A stretch of DNA of 64,000 nucleotides from Muribaculaceae bacterium (GTDB taxonomy: Bacteria; Bacteroidota; Bacteroidia; Bacteroidales; Muribaculaceae). The stretch spans positions 17,714 to 81,713 of the forward strand of contig JAIDQZ010000026.1 of assembly GCA_029062005.1 (NCBI GenBank), given 5' to 3'. The first letter of the stretch is position 1. Each line of letters begins with the position of its first letter. Of the stretch, positions 43,724-53,554 are shown piece by piece. Made by a program: the position numbers and the translations under genes. Below the pieces are notes generated by a model. It saw only the letters and a list, made by a program, of their open reading frames with translations, made no database searches and was not told the origin of the DNA.

Positions 43724-45412
43724 CTAAATTAGGAAAAGTACAATGAGTGAGGAGAAGACAAGGGTGATGTTGGCGACTGCGTAGGTGATGGTGAAAGAGA
43801 GGTTGGGTACATCAGAGCCGAGGGCGTTCTGAATAGCTCCGATAGATGCTACGCTGCATCTCGCTCCCGCCACGCATCCCAACACTTCAGGAGTTGAGAA
43901 CCTGAACAGGCGATGAGCAATGAATACATTTATAACTATGCTCAGGCAAGTCAGAAGTAACCCAATGCCGACTATTGCTATTCCGGCTTCATGGAGACCT
44001 GCCATCAATGCACTTCCCGCTGAAAGACCTAATACTGAAATAAACATATTCACACCGAGATTATTGAGGATCCATAATGCTGAGGATGGTATATGACCGA
44101 AAGATGGTCTTTTAGAACGGAGCCATCCGAGCACGAGTCCGGAGAATAGTGCACCCACACTTACACCTAATGCCATGGGAATGCCGTTTATTTTTATCGA
44201 CAATGCTCCTACCAGGCATCCTACAGCAATACCTAATCCGACAAATACCATATCTGTGACATTTGTGTCTCGATCGGCATAACCGATGTGATCGGCGGCA
44301 GCCTCTACGTCGCAAGGCCAACCCACGAGAGTGATTATATCTCCCCCGCATAGCTCTGTATTGTTCTTTACAGGAATAGAAAGACCGTTTCGTTTTAATG
44401 ATGAAACCGCTATTCGGTCCATATAATCCTGAGAGCGTAATTGCCCGAGTGTCATTCCGTCTACATCCTTAGCTGAAATTGTCACCGGTGTGCGTTCTGC
44501 ACCAAAGTTAAGCAGTTCTTGATCAGCTATCTCAGGTCCTGGCGGATTCGGTAGCGCTGCCATCTCTTCAGAGCGTCCTCCGATCACTATATGATCACCA
44601 CGTGTGATTCGTACATCTGGCGATGGATCGGTGATGACTCCATTTATGCGTGCCCTTACAAACACGACACGCACATTCATTGCCTTATAGTGATCCCTTA
44701 TTTCAGCGGGAGAACGGGAAGTATCGAAAAAACTGTCCGTGACTTCATATGCCCGATACACTACGGGTCGACGTGCCGGAATCATACCAGGTCCGAGCGG
44801 AGTGTCAGATCCTTCAAGCTTCTGTTCCATATCTGCCACTTCAGCCTGTACTTTCTTCAGGCCGCCGATCATCTTAGGTGCAATCGATGATAGAAACCAT
44901 GCTGTGAAGACTGTACCAAGCACATATGTGGCGGCGTAACATGCAGGAATAAGTTTCAGGATATGAGTCCGAGCCGAATCATCCATCGGCATTCCTTTTA
45001 AAGTGTCTGTCATCAAACCCAGTGACGCGGATGCGTTCTGGGATCCTGCAAAAAGCCCGGCTGCCACACCTTTGGTGTAGCCAAGCAGCTTTGCTGCCAG
45101 AACTACGATCCCTGCACTTACAAGGGCTGCCACCGCGGCAAATACTACAATCTTCAATCCATTTCCTTTAAAAGCGCGAAAGAACTGGGGTCCTACTCCG
45201 TAACCCACCGAGAATAGGAAGAAAAGAAAGAAAACCGTCTTGACCATATCAGGAATGACAATATCGAACTGCCCAATTATTACTCCTACTATCAAGGTAG
45301 CAGCTACAGAGCCAAGAGAAAAGGAGCCGAATCTTAGTTTTCCGAGCCAGAAACCGAGACCCAGAGTGAGGAAAAGAGGTATAAGGGGGTGGGATTGGAG
45401 AAATGCTGTCAT
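43724..45412 (-). CDS. AspT/YidE-family transporter with RCK_C domains
   Basis: About 562 residues from ATG 45412 (MTAFLQSHPLIPLFL); the frame upstream is only low-complexity DNA. Membrane halves of about five helices each flank two RCK_C domains (about 200-380, with VRITRGDHIVIGG and LCGGDIITLVGWP). This is the aspartate:alanine exchanger superfamily layout. The substrate is unknown. Confidence 0.88.
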   Translation of the reverse strand: MTAFLQSHPLIPLFLTLGLGFWLGKLRFGSFSLGSVAATLIVGVIIGQFDIVIPDMVKTVFFLFFLFSVGYGVGPQFFRAFKGNGLKIVVFAAVAALVSAGIVVLAAKLLGYTKGVAAGLFAGSQNASASLGLMTDTLKGMPMDDSARTHILKLIPACYAATYVLGTVFTAWFLSSIAPKMIGGLKKVQAEVADMEQKLEGSDTPLGPGMIPARRPVVYRAYEVTDSFFDTSRSPAEIRDHYKAMNVRVVFVRARINGVITDPSPDVRITRGDHIVIGGRSEEMAALPNPPGPEIADQELLNFGAERTPVTISAKDVDGMTLGQLRSQDYMDRIAVSSLKRNGLSIPVKNNTELCGGDIITLVGWPCDVEAAADHIGYADRDTNVTDMVFVGLGIAVGCLVGALSIKINGIPMALGVSVGALFSGLVLGWLRSKRPSFGHIPSSALWILNNLGVNMFISVLGLSAGSALMAGLHEAGIAIVGIGLLLTCLSIVINVFIAHRLFRFSTPEVLGCVAGARCSVASIGAIQNALGSDVPNLSFTITYAVANITLVFSSLIVLFLI

Positions 45413-45480
45413 GGGTTGTGGGTTTGTGAGGTTGTGGAGTTTTGTGGTTGTGGGGTTGTGTGGTTGTTGAGTTTTTTTGG
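45412..45480. repeat. GT-rich low-complexity stretch
   Basis: Irregular copies of TTGTGG/GGTTGTG fill about 65 bases between the two transporter genes. It is a likely source of slippage. Confidence 0.6.
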
Positions 45481-45498
45481 AGGTATCGGGTTTGGGAG

Positions 45499-46899
45499 TT
45501 ATGAGGGTAGTGATAAGAAACTTGAGAGGAGGATGTATGCGGAGATCAATGAGGCGATGCATAGGGCAGCGAAACACACTTTCTCAACTTTGGTGAAGAG
45601 CGGAGCGACGGAAGACTGACGTTCTTTGTGAGCTTTGATGTAAAAGCCGGTACCCATTATGTAGAAGAGCGAGGTGAGCAACATATTGAGCAATCCTCCT
45701 GAATATGCCATCCAGATGCAAAATAGGGTGGTGACTACTGCAATGGTCATGATTTTCCAATTGTCAGCTTTTTTGATAAGGAAAAGACCGGTAAAGAAAT
45801 ATCCGGGAATGATCATGAGGCCTGTGATATGCAGGGCTGCGAGATAGACATCGTCTGCCATCACCACCATAATGAGGAAAAGTTCCATTACAATGCTTGA
45901 GGCAAAAAGTCCGAAAGTTGGCATATTGTGGCTGTTGACTTTGCTGAAAGCCTTCGGAAGAATCTTGACAAGCGACGCTTCATATGGCACCTGCGCCACT
46001 ACAAGGGTCCATGCTACCCAACCGCCGAGAAGCGAAATAATTACAGCCGCGATCACAAACCAATAAGCCCATGCTCCACAGGTTTCCCTAAGGATATATG
46101 CTATGGAAGGATCGGGTAGTCCGGCAAGTCTGGCACGTGCCAACAACCCGTAGCTTAGCAGGGAGACAGCCATATATAGAACCAGGGAGATCAGGAATCC
46201 TGCAATTCCGGCTTTTCCTACGTCAGAGCTTTTTTTAGCACGTGCTGACATCATTACTGCGCCCTCGACACCGAAGAAGCAGAATAGAGTCACCATCATG
46301 GTCTGTTTCACCTGTTGCCATGTCACGCCTACTCCGGCTATTGGCCCCCACACATCCTCATTGAAGAGATCCGCCTGAAAGAATATCCCAAGAATGGAGA
46401 TAATGAAAATGAGCATCAGCACTTTTACTGCCGCCAAAAGATTATTTACAAATTTTGCAGTCCTGATGCCCCGCGCCACTATGAAAAACATGATCCATAT
46501 CAATACTGTGCCAAACAGAACTGTCTGCCAGCCATGATCAAGAAGTTGTGGAAATATGGCGCCGAAAGAGTCGTTGAGCATGACTGCGTATGCTACATTG
46601 GAGAATGCAGTGCAAAGCCAGTAACCCCAGGCAATATTGAATCCCGCATAGCGTCCGAACCCCGCAAGTGCATATTGATATATACCGGCATTATATTGCG
46701 GATACTTGTCGCTCAGCCATTTAAAGGCAAGCACAAGAGGCAGGATCCCCATTGCTGTCACAAGCCATGAGAGTATTACGGCACCGGGATTGGCTACCGC
46801 CGCCATATTCTGTGGGAGATTGTAAATACCGACCCCGACCATCAGTCCGAAGACGAGTGCTGTCAGTCCCCAGAATCCAAGTTTTCCGCTTGATAGCAT
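45499..46899 (-). CDS. Amino-acid antiporter (APC family, arginine/ornithine-like)
   Basis: The 466-residue protein has about 12 helices. The substrate-site helix GLMVGVGIYNLPQNMAA matches basic amino-acid/polyamine antiporters (ArcD/AdiC type). Later segments are FGRYAGFNIAWGYWLCTAF and LLGGWVAWTLVVAQVPYEASL. It probably exchanges arginine for ornithine or a similar pair, an inference from the family. Confidence 0.88.
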   Translation of the reverse strand: MLSSGKLGFWGLTALVFGLMVGVGIYNLPQNMAAVANPGAVILSWLVTAMGILPLVLAFKWLSDKYPQYNAGIYQYALAGFGRYAGFNIAWGYWLCTAFSNVAYAVMLNDSFGAIFPQLLDHGWQTVLFGTVLIWIMFFIVARGIRTAKFVNNLLAAVKVLMLIFIISILGIFFQADLFNEDVWGPIAGVGVTWQQVKQTMMVTLFCFFGVEGAVMMSARAKKSSDVGKAGIAGFLISLVLYMAVSLLSYGLLARARLAGLPDPSIAYILRETCGAWAYWFVIAAVIISLLGGWVAWTLVVAQVPYEASLVKILPKAFSKVNSHNMPTFGLFASSIVMELFLIMVVMADDVYLAALHITGLMIIPGYFFTGLFLIKKADNWKIMTIAVVTTLFCIWMAYSGGLLNMLLTSLFYIMGTGFYIKAHKERQSSVAPLFTKVEKVCFAALCIASLISAYILLSSFLSLPS

Positions 46900-46958
46900 A
46901 GTTTATAGCAGTTTCGTTAAAAAATCCAATACTATAACAAATGATTTCAAAAAAATCA

Positions 46959-46966
46959 TTAATTTT
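46959..46966 (+). promoter_or_regulatory. Promoter -7 box of the DUF486 gene
   Basis: TAATTTTG lies 25-32 bases ahead of the ATG at 46991. Confidence 0.65.
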
Positions 46967-46990
46967 GCAGTCCAAAAAATGAAATAAATC

Positions 46991-47371
46991 ATGAAATTGA
47001 CTTTACTGACGATAGGATTGCTTATCATATCAAATGTATTCATGACCATGGCATGGTATGGTCATCTGAAGATGCAGTCGCTTGGCTGGATCAAGAGCTG
47101 GCCGCTTTTTGCCGTTATACTACTTTCGTGGGGCATAGCACTGCTTGAATATTGCTTTATGATACCTGCCAACAGGATGGGATACGTCGAGAATGGCGGA
47201 CCATTTTCCATGATGCAGCTGAAGGTGGTGCAGGAAGTGATCACCCTGACAGTCTTCACAATCATTTCTGTTTTCTTCCTATCGGGAGAGAAACTGCATT
47301 GGAATCACGTGGCTGCGTTCCTATGCCTTGTCGGAGCAGTATTTTTTGTATTTATGCCCACGGAAAAGTGA
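46991..47371 (+). CDS. DUF486 (DMT-type) small membrane protein
   Basis: The 126-residue protein has four transmembrane helices, matching DUF486. Features: NVFMTMAWYGHLK, FAVILLSWGIALLEYCFMIP, ANRMGY and QLKVVQEVITLTVF. The family belongs to the drug/metabolite transporter group and has no known substrate. A strong hairpin terminator lies 20 bases downstream. Confidence 0.92.
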   Translation: MKLTLLTIGLLIISNVFMTMAWYGHLKMQSLGWIKSWPLFAVILLSWGIALLEYCFMIPANRMGYVENGGPFSMMQLKVVQEVITLTVFTIISVFFLSGEKLHWNHVAAFLCLVGAVFFVFMPTEK

Positions 47372-47390
47372 CGTTTAACGATTGACTATC

Positions 47391-47421
47391 AAAAAAGGAC
47401 GTACGACGTACGTCCTTTTTT
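47391..47421. terminator. Bidirectional terminator between the DUF486 and RND genes
   Basis: AAAAAAGGACGTAC pairs perfectly with GTACGTCCTTTTTT around a 3-base loop. Confidence 0.88.
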
Positions 47422-47453
47422 GATTTTTACTGAGTATAGTAAATATTGTAAAT

Positions 47454-50400
47454 TCAGATCGTATCTGAGGGTTTTGAGGAGTTTTGCGAGGCTCCTGTCG
47501 GTTGCGGGTCCTTGAAGAGTCCGGACAGGTACTTTTCATTGATGCGCTGCATGAACTCCCAGAAATTCGGAACGAAGAGCGTTCCGATGAATGCATTCAT
47601 CGCCATGCCGAACACTACTGCTGTGCCGAGTTCTATCCTGCTGTTGGCACCGGCTCCGGTAGAGAACATCATCGGCAAAACACCGAATACGAATGCCAGG
47701 GCTGTCATCATGATAGGTCGGAACCTTATCACTCCTGCATCGTGGGCTGACTGCTGAATCGATTTTCCGCTCTTCCGGAAGTCCATGGCGTATTCTACAA
47801 TCAGAATAGCATTTTTTGCCGACATGCCGATCAGAAGTATCAATCCGATCTGAGTGTATATGCTGATAGACTGACTCATGCAGATGCATCCGAGTATTGT
47901 TCCCAATACCGCTACCGGGGTGGCGAGAATCACAGCAATAGGATCGGTCCAGCTTTCATATTGAGCCGCAAGTACAAGTATCGTCATTACTATGGCAAAT
48001 ATAAACACGAACGTTATAGTGGTGCCGGATTGTGTCTCCTGATACGCCATGCCTGTCCATGCATATGAATAGTTCTTTCCGAGAGTCGACTGCACAAGTT
48101 GCTCCATTGCCTTTATACCTTCAGATGAGGATACTCCTTTGGCAGGATTAACTGTGACGGATGCCGACTGATACATATTGTAGCGGTTGATCGAAGACTC
48201 TCCCATTACCGGTTCGATAGTCGTGAATGATGAGAATGGTACCATTTCTCCCTTGGAATTCCTTACAGAAAGCCTCAATACGTCGTTTATGTTATCGCGG
48301 GCTGCCTGATCACCTTGCATGCGCACCTGGAACACCCTGTTGAATTCCACGAAGTCATTGACATAGTTACCACCGAGATATCCGCTTAGTGTGGAGAATA
48401 TCTCCGACATCACAAGCCCCTGTGTCTTTGCCTTGTCCCTGTCTATATTAAGCTGATATTGAGGCACTACTCCCTGATACATTGACGTGAGTGATTCCAG
48501 ACGGGGATCTTTCCTCACTGCCTCGCGGAGAGCATCGATCGCCTTCAGCATTTCTGTAGGTCCCAGTGAATTGATGTCAAGGAGATTCATCTCAAGTCCG
48601 GAGGACATGCCGAGTCCAGGAATGGCCGGAGGATTTACTGAAAAAATCTGTGCTCCCTGATATTTAGCAGCAATCTCATTGACTTTTGCCATGACATTGT
48701 CGACTGATCCTTTCCTTCCGCGTTCTTTCCATGGTTTCAGCATCACCATTACCGTGCCGCCGTTTGAAGCTGCCCCTCCTCCCATCATGGAGAATCCTGA
48801 AATTGTCATTACATCCTTCACTTCCGGCAATTTCTGTATGTCGGCTGCAAGGGCATCGGTTATTTTTTCAGTTCGTTCAAGAGAAGCTCCGGTGGGCAGC
48901 TGAATTGAGGTCATGAAATATCCCATGTCTTCAGAAGGGATATAGCTTGTAGGCCATTTCACAAATCCCCAGAATGCAACTGCTGTCAGAACAAGGAATA
49001 CAAGAAGAGATATCTTCGCATGCCTTAGCATCACGCCGACAGTCCTGTTGTAAAGATTCTCGACCTTGGTCCAACCGGCGTTGAACCATCTGTAGATGAA
49101 AAACTTGGAAGGCTTGCGCGGAGTAAGAAACAATGCGCATAGAGCAGGGGTAAGTGTCAGGGCGTTGAAGCCGGAGAATGCTGTTGAAACCGCAATTGTA
49201 AGCGCGAACTGCTTGTAGAGCTGCCCGGTGATGCCTGATACGAATGCAGTCGGAATAAATACAGAGAGAAGTACCAGCACTTCACCGACGACAGGTCCGG
49301 TAAGTTCTTTCATAGCCTTAGTAGCTGCCTCATGCCTTGTCATGGTCCCTGTGTCGACAAGACGGGAACAGTCTTCCACAACGACAATTGCATCATCCAC
49401 CACAATGGCGATGGCAAGCACAAGTCCGAAGAGCGAAAGTGTATTGAGCGAGAATCCCATAAGTTTCATCACAGCAAATGTGGCGATAAGCGAGACGGGA
49501 ATAGTAATCATCGGGATGACAACCGCACGCCAGTTCTGCAGGAATATTAGGATTACCACCATCACTATCAGCGATGTGAGCAGGAACGTCACGAAAAGAT
49601 CATCGATCGATTCCTTGACATAATCCGTCTGGTTCATGATTACGCTGAGATGCACTCCGTCAGGAAGATAGTCAGAGAGCCTGTCGAGCTCATCGATACA
49701 TCCCTTTGCCACATCAAGTGCGTTTGCACCGGGAAGCTGATTTATACCTATGGCGCAGGCCTGCTTCCCGTTGATGGTTGAGCTGTTGGAATAGCTTTCC
49801 GATCCGAGATCGATCTTGGCGACATCACGGAGACGTAGCATGTTTGTGCCGTCGGTCTTTATCACTATATTACCGAATTCTTCCGGTGTAGTCAGCCGTC
49901 CGCGACTGACAAGGGTGTATTCAAAGGCGGAGTTGTCATTTTGAGGAGGTTGTCCTACAGAACCGGCGCTTACCTCCATATTCTGTGACTGAATGGCATT
50001 CGAAACGTCTGCCGGAGTCAATCCGCGTACTCTCAGTGCTTCAGGATCAAGCCAGATGCGCATACTGTATTCTCCTCCGCCAAACGCCTGCACTCCTCCG
50101 ACACCCTCGACACGACTGAGCGGGTTGACAAGATTCAGCTGTGCATAATTAGTTAGATACAGAGCGTCATATCTATCCGGATCATCAGCAGTAAGCGCAA
50201 CAAACATGATCTGATCACTGGCTTCCTTATTTACGCTGACGCCTTGCTGCGCCACTTCCGATGGTAAAGTGGAACTAATCATCGAGATGCGGTTTTGCAC
50301 TTCGACGGCAGCCTGATCGAGATCTGTGCCGTTTTCAAAAGTGATCGTAAGGCTGTAGCTACCGTCGGAGCTTGAGTTGCTGCTCATATAGAGCATACCC

Positions 50401-50621
50401 TCCACGCCATTTACCTGCTGTTCTATCGGAACGCCTACTGTCTGTGCCACAGTCGAGGCTGATGCTCCGGGATAACTTGCATTCACCATGACTGTAGGTG
50501 GAGTTATGTCGGGATACTGTGCCACAGGAAGTGTGAAATAGCACATCGCTCCACCAAGAACCATTATGACTGCGATGACGGTCGCAAAAATCGGTCGGTC
50601 TATGAAGAATTTTGAGAACAT
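47454..50621 (-). CDS. RND multidrug efflux permease (HAE1/AcrB type)
   Basis: The 1055-residue protein has the two-fold 6-helix plus periplasmic-loop layout. Motifs: FFIDRPIFATVIAVIM at the start, the proton-relay DD in AIAIVVDDAIVVVEDCSR, and GMSAKNAILIVEYAMDF in the second half. It pumps drugs or bile-like compounds across both membranes with the adaptor and OM factor encoded upstream. Confidence 0.97.
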   Translation of the reverse strand: MFSKFFIDRPIFATVIAVIMVLGGAMCYFTLPVAQYPDITPPTVMVNASYPGASASTVAQTVGVPIEQQVNGVEGMLYMSSNSSSDGSYSLTITFENGTDLDQAAVEVQNRISMISSTLPSEVAQQGVSVNKEASDQIMFVALTADDPDRYDALYLTNYAQLNLVNPLSRVEGVGGVQAFGGGEYSMRIWLDPEALRVRGLTPADVSNAIQSQNMEVSAGSVGQPPQNDNSAFEYTLVSRGRLTTPEEFGNIVIKTDGTNMLRLRDVAKIDLGSESYSNSSTINGKQACAIGINQLPGANALDVAKGCIDELDRLSDYLPDGVHLSVIMNQTDYVKESIDDLFVTFLLTSLIVMVVILIFLQNWRAVVIPMITIPVSLIATFAVMKLMGFSLNTLSLFGLVLAIAIVVDDAIVVVEDCSRLVDTGTMTRHEAATKAMKELTGPVVGEVLVLLSVFIPTAFVSGITGQLYKQFALTIAVSTAFSGFNALTLTPALCALFLTPRKPSKFFIYRWFNAGWTKVENLYNRTVGVMLRHAKISLLVFLVLTAVAFWGFVKWPTSYIPSEDMGYFMTSIQLPTGASLERTEKITDALAADIQKLPEVKDVMTISGFSMMGGGAASNGGTVMVMLKPWKERGRKGSVDNVMAKVNEIAAKYQGAQIFSVNPPAIPGLGMSSGLEMNLLDINSLGPTEMLKAIDALREAVRKDPRLESLTSMYQGVVPQYQLNIDRDKAKTQGLVMSEIFSTLSGYLGGNYVNDFVEFNRVFQVRMQGDQAARDNINDVLRLSVRNSKGEMVPFSSFTTIEPVMGESSINRYNMYQSASVTVNPAKGVSSSEGIKAMEQLVQSTLGKNYSYAWTGMAYQETQSGTTITFVFIFAIVMTILVLAAQYESWTDPIAVILATPVAVLGTILGCICMSQSISIYTQIGLILLIGMSAKNAILIVEYAMDFRKSGKSIQQSAHDAGVIRFRPIMMTALAFVFGVLPMMFSTGAGANSRIELGTAVVFGMAMNAFIGTLFVPNFWEFMQRINEKYLSGLFKDPQPTGASQNSSKPSDTI

Positions 50622-50732
50622 ATACTAAATAATTGAGAATTGAAAATTTAGAATTGAAAAAATTCCAATAGATAAATTAGAATAATTCCAGTTGAGAATA
50701 ATCTCTAAATTTTTCAGCTGAAAGAATTCATG

Positions 50733-51857
50733 TTATTTTGTGAGAGTGGGCTTGACTGTCATTCCGTTGCGGACAGTGAGAAGAGCCTCTGTCACATAGC
50801 GGTCGCCCGGACGGAGTCCTTCATTTACCACCCTTAGTGAATCCTGATAGATCTCACCGATTTTAATAGGAGTGTAGACCACCTTATTCGAATCATTGAC
50901 CACATACACATACTTGCCGAGCTGGTCCGTTGCTATTGATGCATCCTTGATAAGTATGGCTTTGGGATTGACTCCATATGGGAGTTCTACGGTGACGTAC
51001 ATACCGTCTTTCAATTCGTTGTCAATGTTCTTGATCGAGCCTTTAAGTTCAAGAGTTCCGGTAGACGAATTGATTGATGGCGATTCATATGTGAGGTCTG
51101 CCGTATAAGAGTGGGGGAGTGACTGGGTGAATTTTATTGGTACGTTTCGATATAAAGAGTGCGTCATGCCCCCGTTTTGACCCATCATTTCCTCATATTG
51201 TGCATCTTCAATGGTAAAGGTGGCAGTCATGTAAGTGTTGTCATATATCCTGCATAGCGTCACCGGTGCTCCCTCTCCGCTGATATATTCCCCCACATTC
51301 GGAATGCTTGAAGTGATATATCCTGAAATGGGAGCCTTCACTGTGCAATATGACAGATTCAGGTTAGCCTGACTCAGGGCGGCCTCCGCATTCTTTACTG
51401 AAGCGGCTGCCTGCTCCATGGTGGATTTCGCCTGAATGACTTCTATATGTGACACTGCATCGCTTTTGAGCGCTTCGCTCAATGCCTCATAGTTTTTAGA
51501 TGCATATTCATATTGACTGCGTGCCGTGGCGAGTGCCGCCTGTGCCTGTTGCACGGCATCACGGTATTTAGTCGATTCTATTGTGAAAAGCACCTGCCCC
51601 TTTGTGACGTATGCACCTCCTTGATAGTTAGTTGACAGAAGCGTGCCGTTGACCCTTCCTACCACTGTGGCGTTGTCGCTCGCTCCCAGGAGTCCGGGAT
51701 AAGTTTTATGGAGAACAATTGAGTCTACGACAGGAGTCGCCACAGAAATCACCGGAACGTCATTTTCCGTATTCTCCTTGACACTTTTCTTGCATGATGC
51801 TGCAGAAAGCAAAATGCACCCTGCTGAAAGAATAAGATATAGGTTTTTAGTTTTCAT
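50733..51857 (-). CDS. RND efflux periplasmic adaptor (AcrA type)
   Basis: The 374-residue lipoprotein-like adaptor has a signal with a possible lipobox (LILSAGCILLSAASCKKS). Then come the barrel-sandwich half GRVNGTLLSTNYQGGAYVTKGQVLF, a coiled-coil hairpin (about 85-160) and YCTVKAPISGYI. It links the permease and the TolC-like channel, and lies between them in the operon. Confidence 0.96.
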   Translation of the reverse strand: MKTKNLYLILSAGCILLSAASCKKSVKENTENDVPVISVATPVVDSIVLHKTYPGLLGASDNATVVGRVNGTLLSTNYQGGAYVTKGQVLFTIESTKYRDAVQQAQAALATARSQYEYASKNYEALSEALKSDAVSHIEVIQAKSTMEQAAASVKNAEAALSQANLNLSYCTVKAPISGYITSSIPNVGEYISGEGAPVTLCRIYDNTYMTATFTIEDAQYEEMMGQNGGMTHSLYRNVPIKFTQSLPHSYTADLTYESPSINSSTGTLELKGSIKNIDNELKDGMYVTVELPYGVNPKAILIKDASIATDQLGKYVYVVNDSNKVVYTPIKIGEIYQDSLRVVNEGLRPGDRYVTEALLTVRNGMTVKPTLTK

Positions 51858-51924
51858 TGTTTTAGAAGTTTAAGGGGTTTGGTGAGTTTATGGATTGGAG
51901 TAAAATGGGAGGCTCCACGTTTTA

Positions 51925-53337
51925 TTATCTTTGTGGTTGGTTCCATCCTCCTCCGAGTGCTTCATAAAGGTTGACCACAGCTGTAAGGGCTTTTCCCTGT
52001 GCGGTGATTTTGGAATCCTGATTTGAAAGGTAACTTATCTGAGCGTCAACAACGTTGTTGAAAGGTGTAAGTCCTTTTTTATATAATTCTACGGAAAGAT
52101 CAAGTGATTTCTTGCTCTGTTCGATCACATCATCAGTAAGTTCTATTGTCTTCATTGTCGACTTGAATGTTGTAGTGGCATTTGTCACCTCTATCACAGC
52201 ATTCATCACAGTATAATTATATGCATCTACTGCAGCTTCGAGCTGAGCCTTCGCCTCCGCTGTCTTATAGTTGCGGGCAAGACCGTCGAATAAAGTCCAG
52301 CTTAGTGTCGGATTCACTTCCCAGTACATGCTGTGTTCTCCGAAAAGATTCTTAGCATTATGTGCCTGGGTGCCGATAGAGCCTGAAAGTGACAATGAGG
52401 GTAGGAAGTCTTTTTTCGCCATTCCTACTTGAGCAGCATATCCTGCAAGTTGGTATTCAGCCTGGACAATATCAGGACGCCTTCTCAGAAGGTCGGCGGG
52501 AACGCCGAGGTTGGCGCCATAGATCACGCGTGGCATAGGAGCAGATGCCGAGAGCCAGTCATAAACCTCTTCGGGATATGAAGCTGTGAGCAGAGCCAAG
52601 GAATTTATTGAAGATTCTATCATTGCCTCAAGCGGTGGTATTGACGCTTTGGTAGAGGCTACTACAGTGCGTGACTGTGAGACTTCAAGCATGCTTGCTA
52701 TGCCTGCCTTAAAGCGAGCTTCTACGATTCTAAGAACCTTTTCCTGCTCTTTCAGATGACTGTCTGCCACAGACAGCTCATTCTGATAGGTGCGCAGGTT
52801 GATATATGCTTTGGCGACGTTGGCTGCCAGACTTACCATAACGCCGTCATATTCTGCTTTTGAAGCATTGTAGGCAGCTTTGTTTGCCTTTACATTCTGT
52901 GTGATTCTGCCGAAAATGTCTATTTCCCATTGCATTGTTGCTCCAAGTGAAAAATAATCGTAGGATGATGATTTTGTCACTACTGGACCGGAGGCACCGG
53001 ATGATTGCCCTTTCGTCCATCCTGCGGCGACATTTATTGTGGGGAAATATGCAGCCTTAGCCACGTCGAGTGTCTTCTTTGCCATTTCTATCCTTGAAAT
53101 CGCCGAAGCAAGATTATAGTTTTTGCTCTCAGCCATGTTGATAAGTGAGTCGAGTGTTGGATCTTCAAATGTTTTCCACCAGCTGTCGTCAGTAGGCAGT
53201 TTTTGTGAATAAGCTGATTGATAATCCCATTTATCTGGTATGGAGTCTATGAGCCATTCGTGTGAACCATCGGCGTGCATTTGAAATGCTGCTGCAGCTG
53301 TAATTATAAGTAAAGAGATTTTCAGAGGTGTATTCAT
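51925..53337 (-). CDS. RND efflux outer-membrane factor (TolC/OprM type)
   Basis: About 470 residues from ATG 53337 (MNTPLKISLLIITAAAAF), which gives a signal peptide. Family features: LINMAESKNYNLASAISRIE, GATMQWEIDIFGR, PADLLRRRPDIVQAEYQLA and AEAKAQLEAAVDAYN. It is the first gene of the OM factor-adaptor-permease operon. Confidence 0.95.
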   Translation of the reverse strand: MNTPLKISLLIITAAAAFQMHADGSHEWLIDSIPDKWDYQSAYSQKLPTDDSWWKTFEDPTLDSLINMAESKNYNLASAISRIEMAKKTLDVAKAAYFPTINVAAGWTKGQSSGASGPVVTKSSSYDYFSLGATMQWEIDIFGRITQNVKANKAAYNASKAEYDGVMVSLAANVAKAYINLRTYQNELSVADSHLKEQEKVLRIVEARFKAGIASMLEVSQSRTVVASTKASIPPLEAMIESSINSLALLTASYPEEVYDWLSASAPMPRVIYGANLGVPADLLRRRPDIVQAEYQLAGYAAQVGMAKKDFLPSLSLSGSIGTQAHNAKNLFGEHSMYWEVNPTLSWTLFDGLARNYKTAEAKAQLEAAVDAYNYTVMNAVIEVTNATTTFKSTMKTIELTDDVIEQSKKSLDLSVELYKKGLTPFNNVVDAQISYLSNQDSKITAQGKALTAVVNLYEALGGGWNQPQR

Positions 53338-53525
53338 AGTGGAGTTCGTATAGGGTTTTCTATGATTGGTAAACATTTGAAATGGCATATGGTTCAATGA
53401 GGTAATGACCATACAATCGTAAACTAAGTTGATAATAAGTGTCATTTTGTTTGATTCTAACGAGGGTTTAAGAGTATGGATTATTAAAATAGTAGAAAAA
53501 TGTTGTTTGGTAAATTTTTTTTTGC

Positions 53526-53533
53526 TAACTTTG
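53526..53533 (+). promoter_or_regulatory. ansA promoter -7 box, start-deciding
   Basis: TAACTTTG ends at 53533. Transcription should begin near 53538-53540, which is beyond the first ATG at 53537 and favours the ATG at 53555. Confidence 0.6.
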
Positions 53534-53554
53534 CGAATGGAAAAATTTTTTCAT

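Noticed and set aside
45412..45480. CRISPR-like or tandem repeat array
   Set aside because: The TTGTGG units are irregular and short with no spacers; it is only low-complexity DNA.
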